From: Candidatus Woesearchaeota archaeon
GTDB taxonomy: Archaea; Nanobdellota; Nanobdellia; Woesearchaeales; JAFGPW01
Direction: 5' to 3'
Length of the DNA stretch: 64,000 nt
Assembly (NCBI GenBank): GCA_016935985.1
Contig: JAFGPW010000005.1
Span: 1 to 64,000 of the forward strand
Both the position numbers and the translations under genes were made by a program. Each line of letters begins with the position of its first letter. Position 1 is the stretch's first letter. This document shows positions 31,797-40,945 of the stretch, piece by piece. The notes beneath the pieces are model-generated. The model had not been told where the DNA came from, ran no database searches, and worked only from the letters and a program-made list of their open reading frames with translations.

Positions 31797-32603
31797 ATGA
31801 AGCTCCCGATCATTTCCGTGAAGAAGGAGAGCAAAGGCGACATCGCCCTCCCGAGGCAGTTCTCGGAGCCCGTCAGGCAGGACCTCATCCAGAAGGCGCA
31901 CCGCATCCAGGAGCTCTCGGGCCGCCAGCCGTACGGGGCGAAGCCGGGGGCAGGCATGCGCGCGTCGGCAGAGCTCTCGCGCAGGCGCCACGACTATCGC
32001 GGCTCCTACGGCTTCGGCATCTCCCGGGTCCCGAGGAAGATCCTCTCCCGCAGGGGCACCCGGATGAACTGGGTGGGCGCGGTCGCGCCGGGGACGGTCG
32101 GCGGCAGGCGCGCGCATCCTCCGAAGGCGTACAAGAACACCGAGCTCAAGATTAACGCCAAAGAAAAGCGGAAAGCCATCAGGAGCGCGCTCGCTGCCAC
32201 CATTAAGAAGGACACGGTCATGAAGCGCGGCCATCGGGTGCCTGACGCCTATCCGTTCGTGCTCGCGAAAGATGTCGAGGCGATCGCCAGGACCAAGGAC
32301 GCCCGCACGCTCTTCAGCGCCATCGGCCTCGCCGACGAGCTCGCCCGGAGCGCGAAGACCGGCATCCGCGCAGGCAAGGGCACGATGCGGAACCGGCGCG
32401 CGAGGCCGCGGATCGGCCCTCTCGTCGTGGTTTCCCGGCGCTGCGGGCTCTCGGACGCCTGCAAGAACCTGCCCGGCGTCGACGTGGTGCCGATAAAGAG
32501 GCTCTCGGTGCTCACGCTCGCGCCCGGGGCGCATCCCGGCAGGCTCACCCTCTTCACTGAAGAGGCCATCAAGACCCTCCAGAAGGAGAACCTGTTCATG
32601 TGA
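31797..32603 (+). CDS. rpl4: Ribosomal protein L4 (uL4, archaeal L4e type)
   Basis: Lines the exit tunnel. 268 aa with [21 protein letters not shown] and [35 protein letters not shown], typical of archaeal L4. It follows rpl3 by 2 nt and precedes rpl23 by 7 nt, in the standard order. Confidence 0.98.
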   Translation: MKLPIISVKKESKGDIALPRQFSEPVRQDLIQKAHRIQELSGRQPYGAKPGAGMRASAELSRRRHDYRGSYGFGISRVPRKILSRRGTRMNWVGAVAPGTVGGRRAHPPKAYKNTELKINAKEKRKAIRSALAATIKKDTVMKRGHRVPDAYPFVLAKDVEAIARTKDARTLFSAIGLADELARSAKTGIRAGKGTMRNRRARPRIGPLVVVSRRCGLSDACKNLPGVDVVPIKRLSVLTLAPGAHPGRLTLFTEEAIKTLQKENLFM

Positions 32604-32610
32604 ACCGACG

Positions 32611-32871
32611 ATGGACCCGCACCAGATCATCAGGAACCCGCTCTCGACGGAGAAGTCGATCAGGCTCATGGAGTCCGAAAACAAGCTCATCTTCGTCGTC
32701 GGGCGCAGGGCGAACAAGCACGATATCAAGCAGGCCATCGAGAAGCTGTTCAAGGTGAAGGTCGTGGGTGTGAACACCTACATCACGCCGGCAGGGGAGA
32801 AGCGGGCGTACGTCACGTTCAGCGACGAGACTCCGGCTATCGATATCGCGACCAACCTCGGACTCATGTAA
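32611..32871 (+). CDS. rpl23: Ribosomal protein L23 (uL23)
   Basis: An exit-tunnel rim protein that contacts SRP. 86 aa: [40 protein letters not shown], and the end [20 protein letters not shown]. Standard length and place. Confidence 0.97.
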   Translation: MDPHQIIRNPLSTEKSIRLMESENKLIFVVGRRANKHDIKQAIEKLFKVKVVGVNTYITPAGEKRAYVTFSDETPAIDIATNLGLM

Positions 32872-32881
32872 GGCGACGCAT

Positions 32882-33604
32882 ATGGGAAAGAACCTCATCC
32901 AGCAGGCGCGGGGGACAGGGAGCCCGACCTACCGGTCGCCCTCCCACCGCTTCAGGGGGAGCATCCAGCATGCCAGGAAGAGCGACATCCTCATCAGGGG
33001 GGAGATTGTCGACCTCATGCACTGCCCCGGCCACTCCGCGCCGCTCGCGTTCATCAGGTATGAGAACGGCGAGGAGACCCTCGCGCCCGCCGCAGAGGGG
33101 ATCAGGGTCGGCGATGAGGTCACGGTCGGGGCGGGCGCCGAGCCGCAGCCGATGAGCGTGCTCCCGCTCAAGGACATCCCTGAGGGGACGCAGATCCACA
33201 ATATCGAGAACCAGCCCGGCGACGGCGGCAAGTTCGTGCGTTCGTCAGGCGCCGCCGCCCGGATAATCGCCAAGCTCCCATCAGGCGTCGTCGTGCTGCT
33301 GCCGTCAAAAAGGCAGAAGACCTTCCCGCCCGAGTGCAGGGCGAGCGTCGGGGTCATCGCCGGCGGCGGCAGGACCGAGAAGCCGCTCGTGAAGGCGGGC
33401 AAGCGATACCACAAGATGCGCGCGCGGAACAAGCTCTATCCGCTCGTCTCCGGCGCGTCGATGAACGCTGTCGACCACCCGCTCGGCGGCACCAGGTCGT
33501 CGAGGAAAGGCAGGCCCACGATCTCGCCGAAGAACGCGCCGCCGGGGCGGAAGGTGGGCATGATCAGGCCGCGGCGAACGGGCCGCAGGAAAGGCAAGGC
33601 GTGA
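32882..33604 (+). CDS. rpl2: Ribosomal protein L2 (uL2)
   Basis: Needed for subunit joining and peptidyl transfer. 240 aa: [20 protein letters not shown], then [19 protein letters not shown], and the conserved [20 protein letters not shown] containing the essential His. Ends in basic [12 protein letters not shown]. Confidence 0.98.
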   Translation: MGKNLIQQARGTGSPTYRSPSHRFRGSIQHARKSDILIRGEIVDLMHCPGHSAPLAFIRYENGEETLAPAAEGIRVGDEVTVGAGAEPQPMSVLPLKDIPEGTQIHNIENQPGDGGKFVRSSGAAARIIAKLPSGVVVLLPSKRQKTFPPECRASVGVIAGGGRTEKPLVKAGKRYHKMRARNKLYPLVSGASMNAVDHPLGGTRSSRKGRPTISPKNAPPGRKVGMIRPRRTGRRKGKA

Positions 33605-33611
33605 GGGAACG

Positions 33612-33995
33612 ATGGCAAAGAAGGAATTCCGCTACCGGGGGAAGACGATCGAGGAGCTCCAGGAGCTCGGCATCAAGGAGTTCGCAGAGCTCCTGCCGGC
33701 GCGGGCGCGGCGGTCCCTGCTCAGGGGATTCTCCGAGCAGCAGAAGACGCTCCTCAAGAAGGTCAGGGCAGGCGCGAAGAACATCGAGACGCACTGCCGC
33801 GACATGGTCATCCTCCCCGAGATGGTCGGCATGACCATCAAGGTGCACCAGGGCAAGAGCTTCGTCCCGGTGATGATACAGGAGGACATGGTCGGCCACG
33901 TCCTCGGCGAGTTCGCGCTCACGAGGAACCGCGTGCAGCACAGCGCGCCGGGCGTCGGCGCGACGAGGAGCAGCGCCGCCATATCGGTCAGGTAA
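33612..33995 (+). CDS. rps19: Ribosomal protein S19 (uS19)
   Basis: A small-subunit head protein. 127 aa: [79 protein letters not shown]. Good archaeal S19 with the usual N-terminal extension; 8 nt after rpl2. Confidence 0.97.
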   Translation: MAKKEFRYRGKTIEELQELGIKEFAELLPARARRSLLRGFSEQQKTLLKKVRAGAKNIETHCRDMVILPEMVGMTIKVHQGKSFVPVMIQEDMVGHVLGEFALTRNRVQHSAPGVGATRSSAAISVR

Positions 33996-34005
33996 GGATG
34001 CGACG

Positions 34006-34623
34006 ATGAAGTTCGGACTCAGCTTCACACCAACGGAGAACATGGCCACCGCTGTCGGGCGGGACCTGCCCATATCCACGAAGCAGGCGGTCGAAATCTG
34101 CCGCTTCATCAGGGGGAAGAGGGCCGATGCAGCGAAGGCCGCGCTCGAGCGCGTCCTGAAGCATGAGTCTCCCCTCCCATATACGCGCCATGTGAAGAAG
34201 ATGCCGCACCGGCCGGGCATGCGGACCGGCGCGTACCCCGAGAAGGCGATTCGGGAGGTGCTCAAGCTCCTGAAGTCTGCCGAGATGAACGCGCACGTCA
34301 AGGGCCTCTCCGAAGAGCTGGTGATCGCGCACACGAACGCGCATCTCGCCTCGCGGCCGATGCGCTACGGCAGGCAGTCGCGACGGATCACCAAGCGCAC
34401 CCATATCGAGGTCGTGCTCGCAGAGGCGGAGCCGAAGAAGGACGTGAAGGCCGCGCCGGACAGGGAAGGGCCGGAGGCGCCCGCGAAGAAAGAGGCCGAT
34501 GACGCCAAGAAGGCCGGAGCCGTGAAGGAGAAGAAGCCGCAGGCGGAAGCGAAGACCCCTGCGGCGCCGGAGGCGCCATCACCGTCGCCAGAGAAGAAAC
34601 CCAAACCCGAGGCAGCACCATGA
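34006..34623 (+). CDS. rpl22: Ribosomal protein L22 (uL22) with long charged C-terminal tail
   Basis: A tunnel-lining protein. Residues 1-140 are a normal archaeal L22 (AVEICRFIRGKRADAAKAAL, YPEKAIREVLKLLKSAEMNA, TKRTHIEVVLAEAEPKK). The remaining 60 or so residues are an Ala/Pro/Lys/Glu tail of low complexity absent from most archaeal L22. The last four bases overlap rps3 (ATGA). Confidence 0.95.
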   Translation: MKFGLSFTPTENMATAVGRDLPISTKQAVEICRFIRGKRADAAKAALERVLKHESPLPYTRHVKKMPHRPGMRTGAYPEKAIREVLKLLKSAEMNAHVKGLSEELVIAHTNAHLASRPMRYGRQSRRITKRTHIEVVLAEAEPKKDVKAAPDREGPEAPAKKEADDAKKAGAVKEKKPQAEAKTPAAPEAPSPSPEKKPKPEAAP

Positions 34624-35372
34624 TTGAGCGAGAGTTCGTCGAACAGAAGATGAAGGAGTTCCACATACAGGAGTTCATCTCCTCGAACCTGTCGCGGGTC
34701 GGCTACTCGCACTGCAAGCTCCAGCGCACGCCGCTCGGCGAGAAGATCGTGATCTACGCGTCGCGGCCGGGCCTCATCGTCGGCCGGGGCGGCGCAAACA
34801 TCAACAGGCTCACGAAGACGCTCAAGAAGAAGTTCAACCTCGAGAACCCGCAGATTGAGATCAACGAGGTCGAGAACGTCAACCTCGACCCTGATATCAT
34901 CGCCGAGCGCATCGCGAACAGCCTCGAGCGCTACGGCACCACCCGTTTCAAGGGTGTCGGCCACAAGACGATGGCGGACGTCATGCGCGCGGGCGCGCTC
35001 GGGGTCGAGATACTCATATCGGGGAAGATACCCTCCACGCGCGCGAAGAACTGGCGCTTCTACATGGGCTACCTGAAGAAGTGCGGGGACATCGCCCAGT
35101 CGGGCGTGCTCGTCTCGCAGAAGTTCGCGCTCCTCAAGAGCGGCATCGTCGGCATCAAGGTGTCGATCATGCCGCCCGACATAGAACTCACCGACAAGAT
35201 CCAGTTGGTCTCGGAAAGGAAGGAGACGGTCGAGGAGACCGACGAGTCCGCGATGCCGGAGGCAGCGCCCGAGACGAAGCCGAAGAGGAAGGAGGACAGC
35301 ACGGCTGCAGGCGCCGAGGCGCCCGCGGAGACGAAGGACGATGAGAAGCAAGGACCTGCTCGCGATGAGTGA
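34620..35372 (+). CDS. rps3: Ribosomal protein S3 (uS3)
   Basis: mRNA entry-site protein. 250 aa with an N-terminal KH domain (IVGRGGANINRLTKTLKKKF) and a C-terminal S3 domain (GVEILISGKIPSTRAKNWRF, GIVGIKVSIMPPDIEL). A 45-residue acidic/Ala tail follows. The end overlaps rpl29 by 32 nt. Confidence 0.97.
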   Translation: MIEREFVEQKMKEFHIQEFISSNLSRVGYSHCKLQRTPLGEKIVIYASRPGLIVGRGGANINRLTKTLKKKFNLENPQIEINEVENVNLDPDIIAERIANSLERYGTTRFKGVGHKTMADVMRAGALGVEILISGKIPSTRAKNWRFYMGYLKKCGDIAQSGVLVSQKFALLKSGIVGIKVSIMPPDIELTDKIQLVSERKETVEETDESAMPEAAPETKPKRKEDSTAAGAEAPAETKDDEKQGPARDE

Positions 35373-35544
35373 GAAGGAGATCGCCGACAAGCTCGGCGAG
35401 ATCCAGCTCGAGCTGATCAAGGAGAACGCCCAGATTTCGACGGGCACCAACCCGAAGAGCCCAGGCAGAATCAAGCAGCTGAAGAAGACGATCGCGAAGA
35501 TTAAGACGATACAGTACAACACAAAGGAGACTACACAAGCATGA
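35341..35544 (+). CDS. rpl29: Ribosomal protein L29 (uL29)
   Basis: A small tunnel-exit protein, 67 aa: MRSKDLLAMSEKEIADKLGE matches the family start, so ATG 35341 is kept despite lying 32 nt inside rps3; ATG 35365 would remove the conserved first helix turn. Ends with the typical RIKQLKKTIAKIKT helix. Overlaps aIF1 by 4 nt. Confidence 0.94.
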   Translation: MRSKDLLAMSEKEIADKLGEIQLELIKENAQISTGTNPKSPGRIKQLKKTIAKIKTIQYNTKETTQA

Positions 35545-35849
35545 GCGAGATTTGCTCCACCTGCGGACTTCCCAAAGACCTATGCGTGTGCGAGACGATA
35601 GCGAAGGAGAGCCAGCGCATCGTGATCTCCCTCGAGAAGCGCAAGTTCGGCAAGCAGTACACGATGATTGAGGGGATCGATCAGAAGGAGATCGACATCA
35701 AGGACCTCACCAAGAAGCTCAAGGGCGCGTTCGCCTGCGGCGGCACAACGAAGGGAGGCAAGATCGAGCTCCAAGGGAACCACGCCAGGAGGGCGCGGGA
35801 CACGCTGGTCGCGATGGGGTTCGCGCCGGAAACGATCGAGGAACGATAG
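35541..35849 (+). CDS. Translation initiation factor aIF1 (SUI1 family)
   Basis: Controls start-codon selection on the 30S subunit. 102 aa: a short N-terminal zinc-like CSTCGLPKDLCVC, then the SUI1 domain with KFGKQYTMIEGIDQ and GAFACGGTTKGGKIELQGNH. Located between rpl29 and the RNase P gene, the usual archaeal place. Confidence 0.96.
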   Translation: MSEICSTCGLPKDLCVCETIAKESQRIVISLEKRKFGKQYTMIEGIDQKEIDIKDLTKKLKGAFACGGTTKGGKIELQGNHARRARDTLVAMGFAPETIEER

Positions 35850-35865
35850 GACCCGGAGAACAGCT

Positions 35866-36105
35866 ATGTACAAGGAGCTGCTGATAGGGACCGACATCAA
35901 GGTGACCGAGGCAGGGAACAAGGACCTCATCGGGATCGAAGGGAGGATAGTCGACGAGACCAGGAACACGCTCATCATATCGACGCCAAAGGGCCGGAAG
36001 ACGATCGTCAAGGACCAGGTCGTCTTCGAGGCCCGGAAGGGCGGACAGACACTCATCATCGACGGGAAGAGCATCATGCGGCGCCCGTATGATAGGATAC
36101 GGTAA
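35866..36105 (+). CDS. rnp1: RNase P protein component 1 (p29/Rpp29/POP4)
   Basis: Subunit of RNase P for tRNA 5' maturation. 79 aa Sm-like barrel: LIGTDIKVTEAGNKDLIGIE, GRIVDETRNTLIIS, KGRKTIVKDQVVFE. ATG 35866 follows CCCGGAGAACAGCT. Near minimal length for the family. Confidence 0.94.
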   Translation: MYKELLIGTDIKVTEAGNKDLIGIEGRIVDETRNTLIISTPKGRKTIVKDQVVFEARKGGQTLIIDGKSIMRRPYDRIR

Positions 36106-36107
36106 AA

Positions 36108-36464
36108 ATGGCCACCACAACCAGAAAGAAGGAGGACAACGGCCTCGGGATCGGCGTCCCCACGCCCAAGGCGACGTGCGAGGACGCGAACTGCCCATTC
36201 CACGGCACCGTCAAGGTGCGCGGCAGGCGGTTCCAGGGGACCGTCGTCTCGAGCAAGGCCCACCTCACCGCGACCGTCGAGTGGGAGCGGTTCGCGAGGA
36301 TTCCCAAGTATGAGCGGTACCAGCGGAAACGGACGAAGATCCATGCGCACAATCCCGCGTGCATCGATGCGCGAGAAGGCGACCGCGTGGTGATCTACGA
36401 GACCCGCCCACTCTCGAAGACCAAATCGTTTGTCATCGTCCAGAAGATGGCGAAGCGGGAATGA
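36108..36464 (+). CDS. rps17: Ribosomal protein S17 (uS17)
   Basis: Primary 16S rRNA binder. 118 aa: CPFHGTVKVRGRRFQGTVVS, YERYQRKRTKIHAHNPACID, EGDRVVIYETRPLSKTKSFV. Archaeal form with N-terminal extension and a Cys pair near CEDANC. 2 nt after rnp1. Confidence 0.97.
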   Translation: MATTTRKKEDNGLGIGVPTPKATCEDANCPFHGTVKVRGRRFQGTVVSSKAHLTATVEWERFARIPKYERYQRKRTKIHAHNPACIDAREGDRVVIYETRPLSKTKSFVIVQKMAKRE

Positions 36465-36493
36465 TACGGCACACCAGCGCGAGATGATACCAG

Positions 36494-36895
36494 ATGCAGT
36501 CGGTCAAGGCGAACATCGTCAAGTCGCTCCCTGTGGGCGCGTGGGTCCCTACCTGTGACAACTCCGGCGCGAAGGTCATCAAGATCGTGGCGGTGAAGGG
36601 CCACAAGACGCGGAAAGGGCGGTCGCCCGCCGCCGGCATCGGCGACTTGGTCCTCGCGAGCATCAAGAAGGGAAAGCCCGACATGCGCAAGCAGGTCGTG
36701 TTCGCGGTCATCGTCAGGCAGAAGAAGGCTTACCGCCGGCCCGACGGAACGCGGGTCAGGTTCGAGGACAACGCGGCGGTCGTGCTCAAGGACGATAAGG
36801 GCAACCCGAAGGGGACCATCTTCAAGGGCCCCATCGCGAAGGAGGCCTGCCAGCGCTGGCCGGGCATCTCCAAGGTCGCGGGCATCATAGTATGA
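36494..36895 (+). CDS. rpl14: Ribosomal protein L14 (uL14)
   Basis: A subunit-interface protein. 133 aa: GAWVPTCDNSGAKVIKIVAV, GDLVLASIKKGKPDMRKQVV, RFEDNAAVVLKDDKGNPKGT, IAKEACQRWPGISKVAGIIV. Family-perfect. Confidence 0.98.
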   Translation: MQSVKANIVKSLPVGAWVPTCDNSGAKVIKIVAVKGHKTRKGRSPAAGIGDLVLASIKKGKPDMRKQVVFAVIVRQKKAYRRPDGTRVRFEDNAAVVLKDDKGNPKGTIFKGPIAKEACQRWPGISKVAGIIV

Positions 36896-36932
36896 CAATC
36901 GGCAGCGCACCACCGCAGGCAGGGCAACAACG

Positions 36933-37355
36933 ATGAAATCGGCGTTTTCACCGGCATGGAAGGCCTCGACGCAGGCCAGGAAGCAGCGCAAGTACCGCTA
37001 TAACGCGCCGCGCCACATCCAGGCGGGGTTCCTTTCCGCCCATCTCGACAAGGCGCTCCGCGAGAAGCACGGCAGGCGCTCGATGCGCGTTCGGAAAGGG
37101 GACCGGGTGAAGGTGCTGCGCGGCTCGTTCAGGGGCAAGGACGGCAAGGTCGACCATGTCGACGTCGGGCGCAACGCCGTCTATATCGAGAAGCTCGAGC
37201 GATCGAAGAAGGACGGCACGAAGCGGCTCGTCCCGTTCAACGCCTCGAACCTCATGATCGTCGACCTCACGCTCGAGGACAAGAAGCGGAAGCGCATACT
37301 CGAGCGGACTGCGCCGAAGAGGAAACCAGCATCCGGAGAGAAGAAAAATGGGTAA
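36933..37355 (+). CDS. rpl24: Ribosomal protein L24 (uL24)
   Basis: Assembly initiator of the 50S. 140 aa: QARKQRKYRYNAPRHIQAGF, a KOW motif (RKGDRVKVLRGSFRGKDGKV), YIEKLERSKKDGTKRLVPFN, basic tail. Overlaps rps4e by 8 nt. Confidence 0.97.
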   Translation: MKSAFSPAWKASTQARKQRKYRYNAPRHIQAGFLSAHLDKALREKHGRRSMRVRKGDRVKVLRGSFRGKDGKVDHVDVGRNAVYIEKLERSKKDGTKRLVPFNASNLMIVDLTLEDKKRKRILERTAPKRKPASGEKKNG

Positions 37356-38046
37356 GCAGCACCTGAAACGGCTCGCGACGCCGCGGACATGGGACATCGG
37401 CAGGAAGGGGACGACCTTCGTCGTCAGGCCGAACCCGGGAAAGAGCTTGCGCCTGTCGCTCCCCATCGCCGTCGTCCTCAAGATGATCGGCGCCGCGAAG
37501 ACCACGAAGGAGTGCGTCCGTGCGCTGAACCGGAGCGTCGTCATGGTCAACCAGAAGCAGGTGAAGGACATCAAGCTCCCGGTCGGGCTCTTCGACGTGC
37601 TCGCGCTCAAGGCGAGCGGCAGGTATTTCAGGCTCGTCATCACCGACCGCGGCCTCCTCACGCCGGTGGAGATTATGGAGGAGGAGTCGACGAAGAAGGT
37701 GCTGCGGATCGAGAACAAGACCCGCCTCAAGAGGGGCAGGCTCCAGCTGAACCTTTTCGAGGGCACGAACGTCATCGTGCCCGAAGACGCCTACCAGGTC
37801 GGCGACTCGCTCCTCATCGAGTTCCCTGTGCAGATAAAGGAGCGGCTGCCGCTCGAGAAGAAGATGCTTGTCTACATCGTCGGCGGCACCTATCTCGGAC
37901 GGATCGGGACCGTCGAGAGCGTCGAGGGAGGCAGGCTGTTCTTCAGGATAGGCTCTGAGAGCTACGAGACGCTCGCGACGTACGCGTACGTCATCGGCAA
38001 GACGAAGCCCGCGATAACGGTAACGGGCGGCGGGAAGGCAAAGTGA
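37348..38046 (+). CDS. rps4e: Ribosomal protein S4e (eS4)
   Basis: Archaeal/eukaryotic-specific small-subunit protein. 232 aa: KQHLKRLATPRTWDIGRKGT, SIV-type S4 region with SVVMVNQKQVKDIKLPVGLF, and a C-terminal KOW (KMLVYIVGGTYLGRIGTVES). Overlaps the possible early start of rpl5. Confidence 0.97.
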   Translation: MGKQHLKRLATPRTWDIGRKGTTFVVRPNPGKSLRLSLPIAVVLKMIGAAKTTKECVRALNRSVVMVNQKQVKDIKLPVGLFDVLALKASGRYFRLVITDRGLLTPVEIMEEESTKKVLRIENKTRLKRGRLQLNLFEGTNVIVPEDAYQVGDSLLIEFPVQIKERLPLEKKMLVYIVGGTYLGRIGTVESVEGGRLFFRIGSESYETLATYAYVIGKTKPAITVTGGGKAK

Positions 38047-38087
38047 GCGGCATGGCGGGCATAGGCGATACGGGGACGGAGAACCGG

Positions 38088-38585
38088 ATGCGGATGATCC
38101 GCGTCGAGAAGATCACCCTGAACATCGGGGCGGGGAAGGACCAGGGCATCCTCGAGAAAGGGCTCAAGCTCCTCAAGAACATCACCGGCGTCGAGCCGGT
38201 AAAGACGTTCACCAAGAAGCGCATCCAGGCGTGGGGCCTGCGGCCGGGGCTACCTATCGGGTGCAAGATTACGCTCCGCGGCCCGGCGGCGCACGACCTC
38301 ATCAAGCGTGTGCTCGCGTCGCAGGAGAACAGGCTTAAGAAGTCGCATTTCGACGGCTTCGGGAACATCTCGTTCGGCATCCCGGAATGCATCGACATCC
38401 CGGGAACCCCGTATGACCCGGAGATCGGCATCATCGGGCTCGAGGCATCGATCACGCTCGATCGCCCTGGGTTCCGTGTCAAGAAACGAATGATCAAGAA
38501 GGCGAAGGTGTCGCCGAGGCATCGCATCACGAGAGATGAGGCGATCGGCTTCATGGAGCGGACCTTCGGCATCACGGTCGGGTGA
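38088..38585 (+). CDS. rpl5: Ribosomal protein L5 (uL5)
   Basis: Binds 5S rRNA and the P-site tRNA. From ATG 38088 the start [20 protein letters not shown] equals the normal archaeal L5 N-terminus, preceded by GGAGAA. In-frame GTG 38043 or ATG 38052 would add 12-15 non-conserved residues and remain possible. Further blocks: [54 protein letters not shown]. Confidence 0.95.
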   Translation: MRMIRVEKITLNIGAGKDQGILEKGLKLLKNITGVEPVKTFTKKRIQAWGLRPGLPIGCKITLRGPAAHDLIKRVLASQENRLKKSHFDGFGNISFGIPECIDIPGTPYDPEIGIIGLEASITLDRPGFRVKKRMIKKAKVSPRHRITRDEAIGFMERTFGITVG

Positions 38586-38590
38586 GGCAC

Positions 38591-38821
38591 ATGACGGCAA
38601 GCTATTACAAGAAGGCGTTCAAGCAGCTCAAGGCGAAACCGACGAAGCTCGCCCGCTACCTCAAGCACAACTCGCCGAAGAGCCGCACGACCGGCATCGG
38701 CGCGAAGCGGTGCAGGCGCTGCGGCAGGACCGGCGGCCACATCGACAAGTACGGGCTCGACCTGTGCAGGCAGTGCTTCCGCGAGATCGCGACGAAGATA
38801 GGATTCAAGAAATACTCATGA
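38591..38821 (+). CDS. rps14: Ribosomal protein S14 (uS14, zinc type) with N-terminal extension
   Basis: A head protein with a zinc ribbon: [20 protein letters not shown], then [17 protein letters not shown]. At 76 aa it is about 20-25 longer than most archaeal S14, with an extra basic N-terminus ([20 protein letters not shown]). ATG 38591 follows GGTGAGG. 5 nt after rpl5. Confidence 0.96.
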   Translation: MTASYYKKAFKQLKAKPTKLARYLKHNSPKSRTTGIGAKRCRRCGRTGGHIDKYGLDLCRQCFREIATKIGFKKYS

Positions 38822-38839
38822 CCATATGGGGACAGAACC

Positions 38840-39232
38840 ATGACACTCAACGACTCGCTCGCAAACGCGCTCACGACCATCGGCAACGCCGAGAAGGTCG
38901 GCAAGAGGTCGTGCGTCGTACGGCCGTCATCGAACGTCATCAAGCGCGTGCTCGGGCTCCTGAACGAGACCGGCTACGTCGGCGGGTTCGAGGAGACGGA
39001 GTCCGAGAAGGGATCCTACCTCACGATCAGCCTGCTCGGCAGGGTGAACCGGATCTCGGTCATCAAGCCGAGGTTCGAGGTCAAGGCCGACGGCTACGAG
39101 AAGTTCGAAAAGAGGTTCCTCCCGGCGAAGGGATTCGGCATCATCATCGTGTCCACGTCCCAGGGCATGATGGGGCACGCCGAGGCGCAGGAGAAGAGGC
39201 TCGGCGGACGGCTGATCGCCTACTGCTATTGA
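38840..39232 (+). CDS. rps8: Ribosomal protein S8 (uS8)
   Basis: Central-domain 16S binder. 130 aa: NDSLANALTTIGNAEKVGKR, VIKRVLGLLNETGYVGGFEE, FEKRFLPAKGFGIIIVSTSQ, GMMGHAEAQEKRLGGRLIAY. Standard. Confidence 0.98.
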   Translation: MTLNDSLANALTTIGNAEKVGKRSCVVRPSSNVIKRVLGLLNETGYVGGFEETESEKGSYLTISLLGRVNRISVIKPRFEVKADGYEKFEKRFLPAKGFGIIIVSTSQGMMGHAEAQEKRLGGRLIAYCY

Positions 39233-39265
39233 GCCCAGAAGGACAGCATGGCAAGTTGAGCAACG

Positions 39266-39814
39266 ATGAAAGTCGACAACCTGACCGAGACCATCGACAT
39301 CCCCGAAGGGGCGCAGATCACGGCAGCCGACGGCCTATTGACCATCTCCGGCGCGCTCGGCTCCTCATCGCGCAGGATCGACACGCGACGGTTCTCGATC
39401 GAGAGGGGGGACGGCACGGTTACCATAAGCCTCAAGGACGCGACGAAGCGGGAGAAGCGGGAGATTTACACGCTCGCCGCGCACGTCAGGAACATGCTCA
39501 CGGGCGTCACCGAGGGCTATGAGTACCGCCTGAAGATCTGCTCCGGCCACTTCCCGATGAACGTGTCAGCCGCCAACAAGAAGTTCGTCATCAAGAACTT
39601 CATCGGCGAGAAGGTGCCGCGGGAGACCCCGCTCAGGGAGGGCTGCGAAGTCAAGATCGATGGCGACATCGTCACCGTGACATCCCATGACAAGGAGATA
39701 GCGGGGCAGCAGGCGGCCGACATCGAGCAGCTCACCCGCCGGCCGCATTTCGACAAGCGCATATTCCAGGACGGCATCTACATCATCAGCAAGGCAGGGA
39801 AAGACCTCAAGTGA
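39266..39814 (+). CDS. rpl6: Ribosomal protein L6 (uL6)
   Basis: Near the GTPase centre. 182 aa: DIPEGAQITAADGLLTISGA, HVRNMLTGVTEGYEYRLKIC, FIGEKVPRETPLREGCEVKI, RRPHFDKRIFQDGIYIISK. Standard archaeal L6. Confidence 0.98.
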   Translation: MKVDNLTETIDIPEGAQITAADGLLTISGALGSSSRRIDTRRFSIERGDGTVTISLKDATKREKREIYTLAAHVRNMLTGVTEGYEYRLKICSGHFPMNVSAANKKFVIKNFIGEKVPRETPLREGCEVKIDGDIVTVTSHDKEIAGQQAADIEQLTRRPHFDKRIFQDGIYIISKAGKDLK

Positions 39815-39819
39815 TCCGC

Positions 39820-40416
39820 ATGGCAGACGCACTCACGCTCAGGAAGAAGCTCAAGGCGAAGAAGCCCGTCTTCACCATGCAGGATTCCCACAAGAAGGGC
39901 AGGCTCGCCGCGAAGTGGCGCAGGCCGCGCGGCATCCAGTCCAAGATGCGTCTGAACATCCGCGGCTACCGCAGGGGCGTCTCGGTCGGCTACGGCTCGC
40001 CGCGAAGCGTCCGCGGCACCGACGCGCAGGGGAAGACGCCTGTCGTCGTCACGAACGCGCACGACCTTTCCGCCGTGGACACGGCGAAGGAGAGCGTCGT
40101 CCTCTCCGGCAAGATCGGCCAGCGGAAGCGGCTCGCGCTCGTCGAGGAGTGCACGAGGAAGGGCATCACGATCAGCAACATGAAGGACCCGCTGCAGTAT
40201 GTCGCGCGGGTGAGGAAGGCGCTCGAGGAGAAGCGCGCGGCGAAGGACAAGGAGCGGAAGGAGAGGGAGAAGAAGGCGAAGGAGGCCGCCGAGAAGAAGG
40301 CGAAGAAGGATGCCGGCAAGGACGCGGGCATCGAGAAGAAGGTCCTGTCCGACGAGGAGAGGAAGGAGCAGGAGAAGAAGGAGAAGGACCGGCTCCTCAC
40401 CACCATGAAGCAATAG
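39820..40416 (+). CDS. rpl32e: Ribosomal protein L32e (eL32) with Lys/Glu-rich C-terminal helix
   Basis: 198 aa. Core L32e: FTMQDSHKKGRLAAKWRRPR, GIQSKMRLNIRGYRRGVSVG, YGSPRSVRGTDAQGKTPVVV. Beyond about residue 125 comes a 70-residue charged helix rich in Lys, Glu and Ala not found in normal L32e. ATG 39820 chosen; an upstream GTG at 39811 overlaps rpl6 by 4 nt. Confidence 0.95.
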   Translation: MADALTLRKKLKAKKPVFTMQDSHKKGRLAAKWRRPRGIQSKMRLNIRGYRRGVSVGYGSPRSVRGTDAQGKTPVVVTNAHDLSAVDTAKESVVLSGKIGQRKRLALVEECTRKGITISNMKDPLQYVARVRKALEEKRAAKDKERKEREKKAKEAAEKKAKKDAGKDAGIEKKVLSDEERKEQEKKEKDRLLTTMKQ

Positions 40417-40428
40417 GCGTGAACGGCA

Positions 40429-40929
40429 ATGATACTCAAGGCCCAGAAACGGATTGCAGCATCGCTCATGAAGGGCTCGAGGAAGCGCGTCAGGTTCGAT
40501 GTCTCGCGCCTCGACGAGATCAAGGAAGCGATCACCAAGGCAGACATCAAGGGCCTCATCGCCGACCGCGCGATCACGATCACCAAGAAGCGGGGCGTGT
40601 CCAAGGCCCGCGCGCGCAAGCGCCAGATCCAGCGCGCCAAGGGCAAGCGCAAGGGTCCGGGCAGCAGGAAGGGCACCAGGAACGCGCGTGAGAAGGGCAA
40701 GACCGCCTGGATGAACAAGGCGCGGTCCCAGCGCGAGACGCTGAAGGGGCTCAAGGAGAAGTCGCTCGTGTCGACGGAGAACTACCGCCAGCTCTACCGG
40801 AAGGTGAAGGGCGGCTTCTTCAGGAGCGTACGCCACCTCAAGCTCTACATGCAGGAGCACGAGCTCTTCGAGAAGAGGGCCGAGAGGAAGGGCGGCGGGG
40901 CGAAGGCGCCGCCGGCGAAGAAGGCATGA
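40429..40929 (+). CDS. rpl19e: Ribosomal protein L19e (eL19)
   Basis: 166 aa forming an intersubunit bridge: KRIAASLMKGSRKRVRFDVS, DRAITITKKRGVSKARARKR, KGPGSRKGTRNAREKGKTAW. C-terminal extension of about 20 Gly/Ala/Lys residues. Confidence 0.97.
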   Translation: MILKAQKRIAASLMKGSRKRVRFDVSRLDEIKEAITKADIKGLIADRAITITKKRGVSKARARKRQIQRAKGKRKGPGSRKGTRNAREKGKTAWMNKARSQRETLKGLKEKSLVSTENYRQLYRKVKGGFFRSVRHLKLYMQEHELFEKRAERKGGGAKAPPAKKA

Positions 40930-40945
40930 CAACGGAGAACCGACG